64,000 nucleotides of DNA from Filosporella fistucella (Eukaryota; Ascomycota; Leotiomycetes; Helotiales). Position numbers and translations under genes: made by a program. Each line of letters starts with the position of its first letter. Position 1 is the first letter of the stretch. The notes below the pieces were generated by a model. The model was not told the DNA's origin. It saw only the letters and a program-made list of their open reading frames with translations, and made no database searches. Shown here piece after piece: positions 48,172-60,073 of this stretch. The DNA lies in contig JAQJZZ010000013.1 of assembly GCA_030077755.1 (NCBI GenBank), positions 806,001-870,000 of the forward strand, in the 5' to 3' direction.

Positions 48172-50512
48172 TCAATCTTTTAATGGACTGCGCTCTGCCT
48201 CGGTATCATAAATTTCCTCCAAAACCTTTGTCATCGATAATCCAACATCCCAGACATCCCTCCGATCGCATATTTGATGCATCCACTGCATATATTGATC
48301 CTCCCACTGTAATGCACCTTCCCCAGGATTCACACCCAGAGTGGGTACAAGTGGGTTATCGCTATATAGCCGTAATGCTGATATGATGCTCTCGATGACC
48401 GTCTTCGCTGGCCGGAAATGCCAAGGATATTCCATCACGCTAAGGGGACTGCTGTCATTTTGCATCTGGGATATACTGAGTCGCAAGATACGCCACAGTA
48501 TCAAAAGCATCCTGAATGCCTGTATCGACGTCCATGGTCCTTCCCAAGGTGCTGAGCGGTCTGGAGTAGACATCTCATGCATCACTTTCAGCGTCTCGCC
48601 CAGGATAGGGAGTGTTGTTTCGTCAACACTTAGTCCTGACCGTCGAGTGGTCACATAATTCCCTAGAGTCAGATGAGCGGCCGTTGCCAAGCCTGCTGTT
48701 GGATTGCTTTCGACGATACCGCCTACAAGAAGATCATCTGGCGTTCCAAGACTGATCTTTGTGGAGAGACAGCCAAGTCGAACGGCGTGCCAAAGGGACT
48801 GACAATCTTGACTGCAGGAGGTGCATGAATTATTATCTGCAGCACCCAAGATCAAACCAAGAGCTGCAGAGATTTGAGAGTTTTGAGCTTGTGTAAGGAC
48901 GTGAAACGGATTTGGGTCGGAGAGTGTCGGAGGAAGCTGATAATAGCATCGCGTAAAGTCGCGGACTAATCGTTCAAGATTCGAAACGATGCAAAGAGCT
49001 AGGAAAGGAGAGGTTGTTAAGAGAGAGATGAGTTGTAAAGATGCATTAGCGGAAAGCAGAGACTGAGTTGCTGCTAGTAAACTTCTCGTGTCTGGCTCTC
49101 GGTGGAGATAATCGGGACGGTAGGGGTCGATACTCAGATGATCGTCGTGAAGGAGCTGCCACCAAGATAATATAGAGTCAGCTTCCCAGAGTGGCGTGGC
49201 AATTGGCAATTCCCATTCAAACTCAATAGACGAAACAGCTGGTCTGTCGTTGCAGGATACTAGCAAGTGGTAGTCGAAGAAATAGAAAGCAAACATCGAC
49301 AATTTTAGAGATTCTTGTGTGATAAATTGCTGCCATTTCAGGTGCATGGTAGATTCGTCGAAGGGGAAGTCCAAGTCTAAGTCGGTGGTCCACTTGGTTG
49401 GCGCTGGAATGGCCGCTTTCTGATGCAGCAGATCAAGCTCGCGGATTGCCTAAGGAGGTGTTAGTGGGAAGCCATAATATGGTATAGAATACGAGATCAC
49501 GTCTGTCAAAAATCTGTACATCTTTCTAGATCTGGACATCAACTGGTCATCGCCTGAGAACGTCCCGTAGACTGTGTATAAGATCCAGCTCTGAAGAACC
49601 CAATTCGTCCTGAATCGCTGCCGGCTTTCCATCACCTTGTAGAATCGAATCAGTTTTCGATTTTTATCAAATTTATGAACAGACATCTTACCAGTATACC
49701 CAATTCGTAGCTTCCGCTCCTCCACAGTTCTTGACTTAATTTGTACAGTCGGACCGAATCATTTGACATTTTTCTTCGTCCGCTGTAAAGACACCCAATT
49801 GCAACCAGGATTTTTAGCATGATAGGCGTGGCATCAGACTGTACAAAAGATGGCCGATGCAGTATTGGCAAAGCAGGATGGAAATTAGAGAAATATGAAT
49901 CCACGTGACTGGTGATTTCGTCGATGGGGAGACTGTCCGCATCAATTTCATTATAGGTAGCTAAGGAGGCGTAGCACACTATACATACTTTATCGGATTT
50001 ACAGGCGGCTCGATAGTCCTTGTCTCTGGGCTTCCTTCCCCAATATCTAGATTTTCTACGGGCACTGAAATTTCATCGTCCGCTAGAGTCGGAGGGCTAT
50101 TGTCGTCGGGATTTGTCCTCGGTCGCTTTCGTGGTCTCGATGTCTGAGCTGTAACACCGGAACACCTATCCAAGTGTCGTTTGCACACATCTCTAATTCA
50201 TCGTCAATTCTGATACAGCATTCCCATGTTGTTCAATTACCTCCTCGCGAACTGCGCTTTACATTTAGAGCATTCGAAACTCTCAGCGCCGGCCGCTCCA
50301 TGATCTTAAAAAGTGAAGTCAGCTGGGGTCGCATGTAAGAAAGAGGATTTATGAGAATGATCACCCACGGGTTTTCTTGTGTCGGTCAAGGTTCTCCTGT
50401 GGATGACTCGGCGTCAGTCACTTCTTGACAACAAGTCTGTCGGACTTTGCCATACACTTCTGGTGAACCCTCGGCAGCAAACATCGCAAGAAAAAGGTTT
50501 CAAGGGAGGCAT
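48172..50512 (-). CDS. transcription factor with two C2H2 fingers and Fungal_trans domain
   Basis: Sequence-specific nuclear regulator. Seven exons (50512-50456, 50396-50365, 50279-50241, 50192-49989, 49932-49692, 49635-49501, 49449-48172) give 661 aa. The zinc fingers are assembled only after splicing. Finger 1 is FSCDVCCRGFTRS joined to ENLDRHKKTR. Finger 2 is FECSKCKAQFARRDVCKRH with a final Cys (LDRC). A basic nuclear-localisation stretch follows (RPRKRPRTNPDD). The middle-homology (Fungal_trans) domain starts at DSYFSNFHPALPILHRPSF. Its genomic place, 438 bp upstream of the monooxygenase on the same strand and close to the MFS gene, suggests it controls that trio. The first three exons are only 57, 32 and 39 nt. 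Confidence 0.87.
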
Positions 50513-51608
50513 GGCTTCTCTGATGTTGAGGCTTTGGTAGGAAAATTACTGAAGCTTCGAGATGTGGGGCGAGATGATGCTTTAAAAATGTGATTCCTGA
50601 CATGTGCCTTGCCAGTATGTATGTTGCAGGACTTTGTCACTTGACCATATGTATGTTTTCGGCACTCTCACAGTTCTCCAAGGAAACAACTTCGAGAGAA
50701 GTAGTTTCGTGAAACAAACTCTCGATTTCCACTAGGTATCTCTCGAGCCTCTCGCTTACAGGGTAGGGCTTGGCGTTTGGCCAAATTTTGGCTCAAAATA
50801 AGTACCCTTCATATTTGTGTAGGCACTTTGGTACCTAACGTTCGTATACTAAGCATTTAACTATTAAGTTTGCATTTTAACTATGTTCAAAAGTACAGGG
50901 TATTCCATTGCTCCTTTACTGGCCATTGTAGAGCCGCTGTCTCCATGGAAATCACTTCCTGGAAGCTTAGGTGATTCAGGTGCCCGGGAACCCAGGCCTT
51001 TACTCTATGGCTGCCTAGACACAAGTTAAGCGTTGATAGCTGGGCCGTACCGGTGGCAAGTCCTCAGCTATCTTGTGATCTACTTAGAGTGTGCAGTACG
51101 AGGATATCCGCGAAGATAGGAGCTATTCCAATTTTGTTAGGAATGTCTAGGAATGGTTTACTCCTTGTAGTGCCGTCCAAGTACCTATACACGTACATGC
51201 AAGAACAAGTAAGACATAGGTACTCTATGACAACCTACAATATGTGACATTTATTCATTCGACCAATTGAGAGAACATGGCTCCTAGTAAGCAACTTAGT
51301 TTGTCTCATGTTGATATTATTACCAAATATTTGATGTATCTGTACGCTACTTTGTGTAAGTCAAGATGCTGCGGTTGGATCTTGTGCCGCTGCTCCCCAC
51401 GTTGCACTGCCCCGCCACAGCACATCAGCCCCTTGGCGTTCATCACCGTTGACCTCGATTGCCTACTCCACCAGATCGTCCTGTGTCAACAGCCTTACCC
51501 GACACGACGGACTGCAACCCAGTATTGATACCTATCCAGAATGCTGGAACTCAATCCTCCAACATCCCGAAACCTTGATTGAAAGAATGCGATCCTGGAA
51601 ACCACATC
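50513..51608. other. divergent intergenic region, no gene seen
   Basis: Promoters of the transcription factor (minus) and the F-box-like gene (plus). Short frames at 51053-51528 do not look coding. Confidence 0.45.
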
Positions 51609-54353
51609 ATGATGCGACAGTCTTCACATTCGAGTTCTGTAGGGAACTCGACAGCCAGTCCTAAGACCCGCTTTGGGCTGTTCAAGAAGAAGCTGTCCAC
51701 GAGCAGCCATGGATCCCGGGAAGAGTACGGTTCTTCAGACAAAATAGTTGATGTTCGTGGCCCCTTTGTTGTACCGTAGAATGAATCTGACATAACCAGT
51801 CACAAGCTTCGGACAAGATCCCAACTTCACCACTATTCTCTCTACCAGATCTCGACTTGACCCGATCCAACAGTGGTCTGCTATCACCGGATAGCTTTGT
51901 AGCGGCAACACATGATTCAGAATATCGCCATCTGCGAGGAAACATCCAGCGAATTCGAAAGTCAAAGGCGCCGTCAGGAGCAGATCCAAAGAAGGTTGAC
52001 GCTGCTTGGGATGTTTACAAGGAATTTAGAGAAGAGACGCTGCAACTTTGTAAAAGTTTGCTGGAAAAGTCACGTAAGTGCTTTCCAGGCATACAGTTTT
52101 TACCTCAGATATGTATTCTGATAGCCAGAGACAGAAAAGCACGAACGAAATGCCTCACTCGAATCCAGCATTGGACCCCTCGATACACGATCATCGCACA
52201 GTGGTTCGGTCACAGAAACCGCCTTGCCTTATCAAGTCAACGAGCAATGGCTGTCTGCAATAAACGAATATAAATCCATACAAGAATCCTTGTTGGAAAC
52301 CATTCACGCATCCTTGGCGGCTACACATAAAACTTATGAGCCAAAAGCATCAGAAGCGGATTTCGAAAATTTCTTGGTCAATAAATCCCTTCGAAATAGT
52401 CTGACAACAAAATGGAGGGAGACAAGCGTCCATCGGATGAAATCTGAAAAACCGGAATACTGGGACCGGTATAGATTCCGAGTTGGAAATTACCAGACCT
52501 TGAAGCGGGATCTTCAGGCCATTCAAAAGCTGTTCGGCGAGGCTGAGGATGGGGAAGCTCCCAACATGGCGATCCGAGAATACGTTATCGAGAAGCATGG
52601 AGACGCCATCCTTGAGTTTGCAAATGCTGCGTCGGAAGTCCACCCAATACTCAGGTTCCGAGTATCTTCACATCTCTGCGCTGCAAACTCCCCTCTTTTT
52701 GCGCAATTTCTATCTACCCAGAAACCCAGAGAAATCCCCCCGATTGAGCTGATCGGCCAACTTCCACCTCCGCCCTCACGTCACGTCTGTAAGGATGGTA
52801 TGGAAGTGAAAGTATACCGGATGCCTCAGGTTGAGTTGAACAAAGATAATGCGCTCACCATCCTTCTACACGCTGCACATATGCATTCTGAAAAGGTACC
52901 AAGGGAGATAGATTTCTCAGTTTTTGTGAGTATAGCGGAAGTTTGCCTCAGATATCATTGCACTCAACCTCTTGAGTATCCAGTTGAGTATCAATGGCTA
53001 CCGCAATGGCTTCACCTAATCGGAGATGACAATATCGCTGGGTTTGTTATTATTAGCTATGCCTTTGGATTGCGGAGAATCTTCACTAGGATGTCTAAAA
53101 GCGCTATTCTAATTGCATCTTCCGACGAAGATATACAAAACAAGGAATCTTGGCCACAAGCCGTCAGAGATCGCATCAAAGCTACAAGAGCTGCCAAGAT
53201 CGCACAAATTCAAGAATGTTGTGCAAAAGCCGTCGGAGAATATTTCCAGCCTCCTGCAGAATTTGTCGATCGTAGAGCCAGCTTGGTAGGCTCATTGAAA
53301 TTAACATCGTTACCGAGGTGCCCACGAGGCTCTCACTTATGCGATGCGACAAACCTGGGATGGCTCATGCTTGTTTATAACGAGCTTCAAATTCTTCCGA
53401 ATATCATGAGTACCGTTGGTTTTCGAAATCTTGCGGCACCGCCGAGACGGAGTCTCAAAGAGCTGGTCGATTGTTTAAGGTTGATGCCGAGTGCTCCGCA
53501 GGTCCACAGCGGTGCCTGTGATTACGCTGCAGCTTTCAGGAGTGACATCAATGATATCTATAACAGCGTGCAAGGGTTGACCTTAAGAGATGTGAGCGGG
53601 AAAAGCGGTTGGGCTTTATCAAAACATGCAGGACCAACAGAAGACCGTCACCAGAATCGCGCTAGAGATCTTTTTGAGCTAGAAGCACCCTTGGAGTACC
53701 AAAAAGAAACCATCCGATCTGTTGCACTGTCAAACGAAGACATAAGTTTACGGATATTATACCACCTGGATGATCTCGAAGATCTCAGCGCTGCTGCTAT
53801 GATCGACAAGACATTCTACCAGGCGTATAAAAAGAATGAGGCTCTGTTACTCAAGAACGTAATGAAAGCGGTGAGGAGGAGAACAATGTCCCAAGTGACC
53901 TCTGATACTACCTTCCGAATGAATCTCTTAAGTCCTAGTATGTCAATACCTGTCAGGCCACGGATCTCGATACCGATGGATGGAGATGAGCCGAAGTCTT
54001 TGACAACTAACAAAAGCTCACATCAGCGACCGACCTCAGGTGCGAGTAGAACATATGTTGATGAAAATATATACGATGCAACTCCACCTTTCTCGCCAAT
54101 CACGAATGATCATGGCCCAATGTCTTTAGAGGAAGCAAACAATATCTTATATCCAGATGATGATGGAGATAATGATGAAGACCAGCGAACATTAACCTCA
54201 GAACGAACCGAAAAGCAGATAGGGGATCGGAACGAGAAATGCCTGGTAGGAGATGTGGCACATATCGAAGACAAGGCAAGAATGGTGGAGGATGACAAAC
54301 ATCTACGACATGAGAAAGACGAGGCACTAGGGTTGGGGGCTCATCAAAATTGA
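51609..54353 (+). CDS. F-box-like protein, 870 aa, function unknown
   Basis: Three exons (51609-51746, 51818-52073, 52135-54353) give 870 aa in phase. The N-terminus is Ser-rich and basic (RFGLFKKKLSTSSHGS). A central alpha-helical part contains VDAAWDVYKEFREETLQL and the region around EFANAASEVHPILRFRVSSH. A probable F-box lies near residue 680: LSNEDISLRILYHLDDLEDL then SAAAMIDKTFYQAYKKNE. The C-terminus is disordered and acidic (YPDDDGDNDEDQRTL). F-box proteins link substrates to SCF ubiquitin ligases; the substrate is unknown and the F-box is called from pattern only. The upstream ATG at 51609 is the first in frame. Confidence 0.75.
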
Positions 54354-54520
54354 GCCAGCTCACGTTTGATAGCGCGGAGTTTGGTATATTGTTTAGGACT
54401 CGGTGGCGCTGTATACCCATTTGTGTATTTGGGCCATTTTCTTGAATTTATCACCATATTGTCATGTACATCTTAAATGGAGTTTGATATCCTGGGCCTA
54501 TTGTCAGCATACTTCGCCCT

Positions 54521-55265
54521 CTATATGGGACTGTGATAAGGTTTCTCATACTCAATCAGGTTCCCATCTGGGTCCCTACAATACACACTTCTCAACTTTC
54601 CTCTCGCTCCGGTCCTCTCTACAATGCCATTGGCCGCCTTTTCAGGGGTGAGGTCTACCATATCGACACCTGCAGAGACAAGTCGCTCACGCACATCCTC
54701 TACAGGATCAGATGTCAGGAAACAGAGGTCTGCACTTCCGTCCTTCACATTGTGGGCTTTTGGTTCGAATTCCTGTTGTCACTCCTGTTATTTTGATCGA
54801 CTTGCTATCTTGCGGTACACAATTCGACAGTAGTGATACGGTGTTTATTGAAAGATGACAATGAAGAGTTCGAAAGATACCTTTCCTAATTCGTGTAAAT
54901 TTATTTTTTGGGTTCCGAAAATCAGGGAGTGCCGTGTAATATCTGGGGTAGCGGCTGAGACGAATGACTCGGCTCTCATTCCTAAATTTTCGGTGTACCA
55001 TTTTTTGGAGGCTGGGATCGAATGGACGGTCAAAACAAGATCTAGCCAAGTTAGATGAAACGGTCCAATAGGACTCAGATAGTGTGTATAGCAACTCATA
55101 ACGACAAGAGTGGGAATATCAATTTCGTGTATATAGGCATCGTACAAAGCCAAAATTTCAAATACAATTTGAAGGTTTGGTCAAATACTGAAGTTGATGG
55201 AAGGATACAGGGTAATACTTACGATCCAAGGAAGTAATAGTTGCTGCTGGTTTTGAAGATGCCAT
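54521..55265 (-). CDS. glyoxalase/bleomycin-resistance (VOC) family protein
   Basis: Small metal-dependent VOC-fold enzyme, 151 aa from three exons (55265-55223, 55041-54881, 54772-54521). It starts MASSKPAATITSLDHLVLTV, with the first metal-ligand His created across intron 1. IPASKKWYTENLGM and RHSLIFGTQKINLHELGK follow. The second half has GSADLCFLT and SVYCRDPDGNLIEYEKP, the usual C-terminal metal-ligand Glu motif. It resembles GLOD5-type proteins of unknown substrate. Introns 1 and 2 are unusually long for this locus (181 and 108 bp). It lies head to head with the Tcd gene, 359 bp apart. Confidence 0.88.
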
Positions 55266-55624
55266 TCTGATATACTGATTCGAAATGGGGGTGCGGGGGT
55301 AAGAGCGGGGTTTAGAAACCTTTGGGCGAATTGTTCTGAGCATTGATGGCAGAAACGAAGAGAGGCGTAGAAATAGATTACTTCGAATCAGAATATATAT
55401 TAGATGAAGCATGAAATGGGGTTTAGAAAACCTATATGCACTATTACTCCCTCATATTGACGTCGTCACCTAGCCACCAATCAAAGCCGAGGCTGATACT
55501 CCGCCTTCCATTCGCTCGGGATTTTTTCTCGAGGGCAAAACAAGCTCGACTTGGTACTGTGCACCACCTCTACGCAATCTTACAGCCATCATGTATCACA
55601 ACAACAGTATGCACTTATCCAAGC
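55266..55624. promoter_or_regulatory. divergent promoter between VOC protein and Tcd genes
   Basis: 359 bp with start codons on both sides and no other ORF of note. It includes the CT-rich leader of the Tcd gene. Confidence 0.5.
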
Positions 55625-57446
55625 ATGGAGCGACGCTATAATCGTCCTTTGCCCCGCGACTACTACTACGATTCCGAGGAGGAAGAATCACCGCCGAGAT
55701 ATTATCGAGACTACGACCAGCAAGAGTTTGAACGGCAGGAAAGGGAAAGAGAGGTAGAGAGGGAGGGAATTAGAGGAGAGGAAGGAAAGGGAAAAGAGAG
55801 GGAGGATAATAAAGAGACGATGGCGTCTTGGTTTCAGCGCACGGCGTCGAGCTCGCAGGCGCAATTTGCTGCTACGGCGCTGGTGTCTGGTGCGGTCGTC
55901 GCAGGAGCCATTTTTGGATACCAGTCTATGAGGCGACATGAACGGGTTGAGGATTTGAAGAATAGTATTCCGGAGGTGGGGAGGCCAGATGAGGTTGGTC
56001 GTTCCTAGCATTCAATGTGGAGGGAGGGGACGTACAGAGAATTTTGGCTGATCAGTAAAGTGAAGCTTACAGATTTTGGGGTTGCGTCTACTCATTTGGG
56101 CATGAGTAAGGAGGATGAGAGGAGCATGGCGTTGGCTGCTAGAGCGCAGAAAGGAGATTATGATGATGGTATATGTTTCCTCTTGTCATGTCTACATTTA
56201 CTAAACATTACTCGCAGATCTGATCCTCGAACAACTCGCACGAAACCGGGTTTTTCTCACCGATCAAGGTCTTGCCAAACTTCGAAAAGCATTTGTAATT
56301 GTCGTTGGATGCGGTGGCGTAGGATCACATTGCACAGCAGCTCTGGCACGCTCAGGCGTCTCCCATATCCGCCTCATCGATTTCGATCAGGTCACACTCT
56401 CTTCTCTGAATCGTCATGCTGTCGCTACACTCGCAGATGTAGGAACGCCCAAGGTAGCCTGTCTCCGAAAGCGTCTTCAGCAAATAACACCATGGGTGCA
56501 TTTCAACCTCTGCAATGAACTCTTCGCTCCGAATCCCGCGGAGCGATTACTTGGTTCCTGGGATGGGAGAAGGCCAGATTTCATTGTGGATGCTATCGAC
56601 AATATTGATAGTAAAGTAGCGCTCTTGGAATACTGCTACAAGAATGAGCTTCCTGTCATTTCGTCAATGGGCGCGGGCTGTAAATCAGACCCTACACGCA
56701 TCTTCATTGGAGATATATCAGCTAGTACCGATGATCCTCTTTCGCGATCTACAAGAAGACGCCTGAGAGCTGCTGGTATCGCATCTGGAATTCCGGTTGT
56801 ATATTCTACTGAGAAGCCTGGACCTGGAAAGGCGCAACTATTACCTTTACCGGAAGAAGAATACGCAAAAGGATCTGTTGGAGAACTTGGAGTGCTTCCA
56901 GATTTCCGAGTCAGGATACTGCCCGTTTTAGGGACAATGCCAGCTGTATTTGGATACGCGGTTGCAAATCATGTCATACTGAAAATCTCCGGATACCCGA
57001 ATGAGTATGTCCCTGCCAAGGGCCGAGAGAAAATGTATGATGGTATTCTAGCTCTATTGCAAGGATCAGAAGAGAAACTTGCCAGGGCTACTACGGAAGG
57101 AGAGGACGCCATGGGATTGAAATTGGGTATTAGCGCTACTGATGTCGGATATCTGGTTGAAGAAGTGTTCAGAGGGAAGAGTGTGGTCAGCGGTGTGCCA
57201 ACTAGACTGGCACTAGTGAGATGGCGCAAGCCGGTTGGAAGTACCATTGATTTGGGAGTTGAAGGACAGAAGAGTAGTAAGCTACGGCTCAGAGATCTGG
57301 TGTGTATGACTAAAGAAGAGGCTGCGAAGCATGAGAAGGAGGTGATTAAGGGGAGCAAGACAGTGGAGGAGATGTATGATAAGGACATTGTGGAGTTAGC
57401 GGAAGCGAGAATTGAGGAGGAGATTGGTTATGAGATGTATAGATGA
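55625..57446 (+). CDS. tcd1: tRNA threonylcarbamoyladenosine dehydratase
   Basis: E1-like ThiF-fold enzyme that closes tRNA t6A37 to the cyclic ct6A form with ATP; in yeast, Tcd1 and Tcd2 are anchored in the mitochondrial outer membrane. Three exons (55625-55993, 56066-56168, 56218-57446) give 566 aa. The membrane anchor is FAATALVSGAVVAGAIFGYQ, followed by RVEDLKNSIPE. The catalytic domain has ARNRVFLTDQGLAKLRKAFV, the nucleotide site VVGCGGVGSHCTAALARSGV, then IRLIDFDQVTLSSLNRHAVA and VISSMGAGCKSDPTRI. The ATG at 55625 adds a 65-residue Tyr/Glu/Arg-rich segment. The ATG at 55820 (MASWFQ) would give 501 aa and a typical family start, so translation may begin there. The acceptor of intron 1 is the least certain junction. 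Confidence 0.9.
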
Positions 57447-58020
57447 CGGGGGAGAGATAAATACCATTCCTCTCTATAACGATTCCTACATGATTTGATG
57501 TAGGAACGAAGGGTGGCTACAGAGGACGGAGTTAGTAGCGTTATCACCCCATGGGGAATCTCCGTCTGCCCAAAGGCAACATATTTCCTTAACTATTTGG
57601 TATCCATGCGGACCGCGCGGACCGCACGGATAGTCTTGAATGCGTCTGAGAATATTTACCTTCTCGACTTTCACTCGGCTTGCACGTAGGAAGCATATAT
57701 TTAATGTTGAAATTGACATCATCAAAGCTATATGGACATATCGGAGATAGTCAGGCAGCGTTATGTCTTCCTGCCAGGTGGAAGAGGTTTCAATCTACAT
57801 AATACACATAAGTGCCTAAAGAGGTAAGGCCCACAATACTGCGCCGTCCATGATGGTTTGATATTCATAATCAAGCGGCAATTGGGGCACGGCAGTGCCG
57901 AGTGGTAGTATGTTGTTATGGTAATTCTATTTAAGAACTTCGTACCTGTCAAGTGACTCTTCTTCTTAATCATAATATTCTCTTCTCTGTTCCAAGGTCG
58001 ACAAGAAGCTCTTGGGCAAA
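57447..58020. other. intergenic, no gene seen
   Basis: Spacer between the Tcd and SDR genes. A GC palindrome-like stretch (GCGGACCGCGCGGACCGC) lies at 57608-57625. Minus-strand frames here do not look coding. Confidence 0.45.
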
Positions 58021-58970
58021 ATGGCAACTCAAAAGTATAACAAGCTTGCTGGAAAACATGTAATGATTATCGGAGGGACTTCCGGTATGTTCAATCGTTG
58101 CCCGATTTGAAAATTCATTATCAACGACACTCATCCCACTTGACAGTTAAAAGACTAACATACCTCAATAGGAATTGGTTTCGCAGTAGCAGAAGCAAGC
58201 ATCGAGTCTTCCGCCTCCGTCACAATCTCCTCTTCCTCGGCAGACCGCGTCTCTTCAGCCGTCGAGAAACTCAAAAAGAGCTATCCAGGCGCCAAAGTCG
58301 CCGGACACGCATGTGATCTCTCAAAACCATCTCTGGAAGAAGATATCAAATCTCTCTTTGAGAAAATGGAAGGAAAATTAGATCATATTGTCTTCACCGC
58401 CGGTGACGCTCTGGCTACAACGCCCCTCTCACAACACACTCTCGAAACCATCATTGCCGCCGGCCAAATCCGCTTCTTTGCTCCTCTCCTCGTAGCGAAA
58501 GTCGGGATCCATTATCTGAACCCTGGTCCAACTTCCAGTATTGTCCTTACAACTGGTTCCGTATCTGAGCATCCAAATCCTAACTGGAGTGTTGTTGCCG
58601 GTTATGCAGCAGGTTTACATGGTTTGACTAGGAATCTGGCGCTAGACTTGAAGCCAGTGAGAGTTAATCTTGTGAGTCCTGGCTTGGTGGATACGGAATT
58701 GTGGGGGAAGATGGGATTTGATGAGGAAAGAAAGGATAAAATGTTCAAAGGGATGGGTGAAAAATTGCCGACTGGTCATGTTGGTAGAGGTAGGTCTCAT
58801 ATATTACCTTCCTAGCTTGGTGTTAATTATGATGCAATGGGTGAGTGTTACTGGGCTTTTGCTGACTCTGAATAGCGGATGAAATCGCTGAGGCTTATCT
58901 CTGGCTGATGAAAGATTCGAATGTTACCGGGTTTGTGGCTAGTAGCAATTCCGGGGCTTTGCTTGTTTAA
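58021..58970 (+). CDS. short-chain dehydrogenase/reductase, atypical active site
   Basis: NAD(P)-binding Rossmann protein, 258 aa. Three exons: 58021-58084, 58172-58789, 58876-58970. The cofactor loop HVMIIGGTSGIGFAVAEA spans intron 1. Then come the ACDLSKPS acidic motif, the NAG-like TAGDAL and the active-site Ser strand SSIVLTTGSVS. The normal YxxxK pair is altered: GYAAGLHGLTRNLALDL keeps Tyr but has Leu where Lys is expected. The RVNLVSPGLVDTELWG strand and the end VTGFVASSNSGALLV are standard. This variant is common among fungal SDRs. It may bind NAD(P) without normal dehydrogenase activity. Confidence 0.88.
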
Positions 58971-59303
58971 TGAAAAAATTTATGCTTTTCAAAACAAAGA
59001 TTTATTGTCCTCTCAGGTAGCTGAACTTTAGACTGGTGATTGAACTAGCAGGTGGACAAAATTCTAGGGCAAAAGCGAGTACTGGCTCAAGCAAATGCGA
59101 GTTGGTGATCTTTCTTGACCCGGAGACTAATATTGTTGTCTGGTAGCTATCTATCCGTACTAAGCTGAGACAATTGAATATACAAGCAAATCATCTTTAA
59201 AATTTTCTCAAGTCACTCTCCATTCTCCAGTTCCCACGCCTCACCATCCCCAGCCTACCTGCTGTTAATTTTCCTATACAATTCAAGTAATATTTCAAAG
59301 TCT
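58971..59303. other. convergent intergenic region, no gene seen
   Basis: 333 bp between the stop codons of the SDR and DUF1989 genes. Confidence 0.4.
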
Positions 59304-60073
59304 CTAAGAAATCTCAAAATGTGCATCAACAGGATTACCACAATTAATGCTCAAGATATCCTACCGGAACCTATCAGCATCTCGTCGCCCACATTTCAAA
59401 GTACTTACCTGTGGACAAGCACTAAACGCGATAACCAAATCCATCTCTGCTTTCAGCGAAATAGACTGTCCTGCTTTGCTAGTTGGAGGCTCGAAAGAGA
59501 GGGTAGTGTGGTCATCGTGAACAGGAATATTCATGAAGAGGTTAAATGGTGATGGAGTAAATTGAGGTGCTTTGATGCCTATTTGACGTTAGTATCTCAT
59601 GCTAATCGTTTCACGAGAGTCACCCCAAATTCGCATACATATTGGAAATATACAATAAAAGAAAGTGACGCAAACATCAACTCACCGATACCAGCCAACC
59701 CTTCTACCAAATTATCCGCACAATTTCTATGTTCACTACCCCCTCCAAGTTCTTCGTATCTCTGCTTATCACATGCTGCAATCATAGTATCATGAATCCC
59801 CTCCGTGGTATCTTCGGCTATCGTAAACATCTTCACTCGCTCGTTATTATACAGCCCATCCCCCACTTTTGGGATCACGCGGTTGAGAGACGCTCTCGTA
59901 TGTTGCATAGACATTTGAGATGTGATTGTTGAGGAAGTCGAAGGAGGAAAAGAAGAAAGAGTGAAGGCGAAGGTATCGACTACTTGCGTGCCGTGGGTGT
60001 TGATTATCTTGATCGTTTGGCCTGCTTTGAGGGGTGTGGCGATACCGTGTTTCGCTGGAATGAGGGTTGACAT
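59304..60073 (-). CDS. DUF1989 (urea carboxylase-associated) family protein
   Basis: 204 aa from three exons (60073-59686, 59578-59409, 59360-59304). The N-terminal half has the domain start STLIPAKHGIATPLKAGQ, then IINTHGTQVVDTFAF. The C-terminal half has the characteristic block APQFTPSPFNLFMNIPV followed by LSFEPPTSKAGQS, DLVIAFSACPQ and DILSINCGNPVDAHFEIS. Bacterial relatives are encoded with urea carboxylase and guanidine-handling genes and bind metal through conserved Cys/His. The role of the fungal single-domain form is not established. The Cys in SACPQ is kept. Confidence 0.87.

Noticed and set aside
57608..57625. GCGGACCGCGCGGACCGC as a regulatory palindrome or terminator
   Set aside because: It is a short GC-rich near-repeat in a spacer with no associated T-run or conserved neighbour; too little to call.
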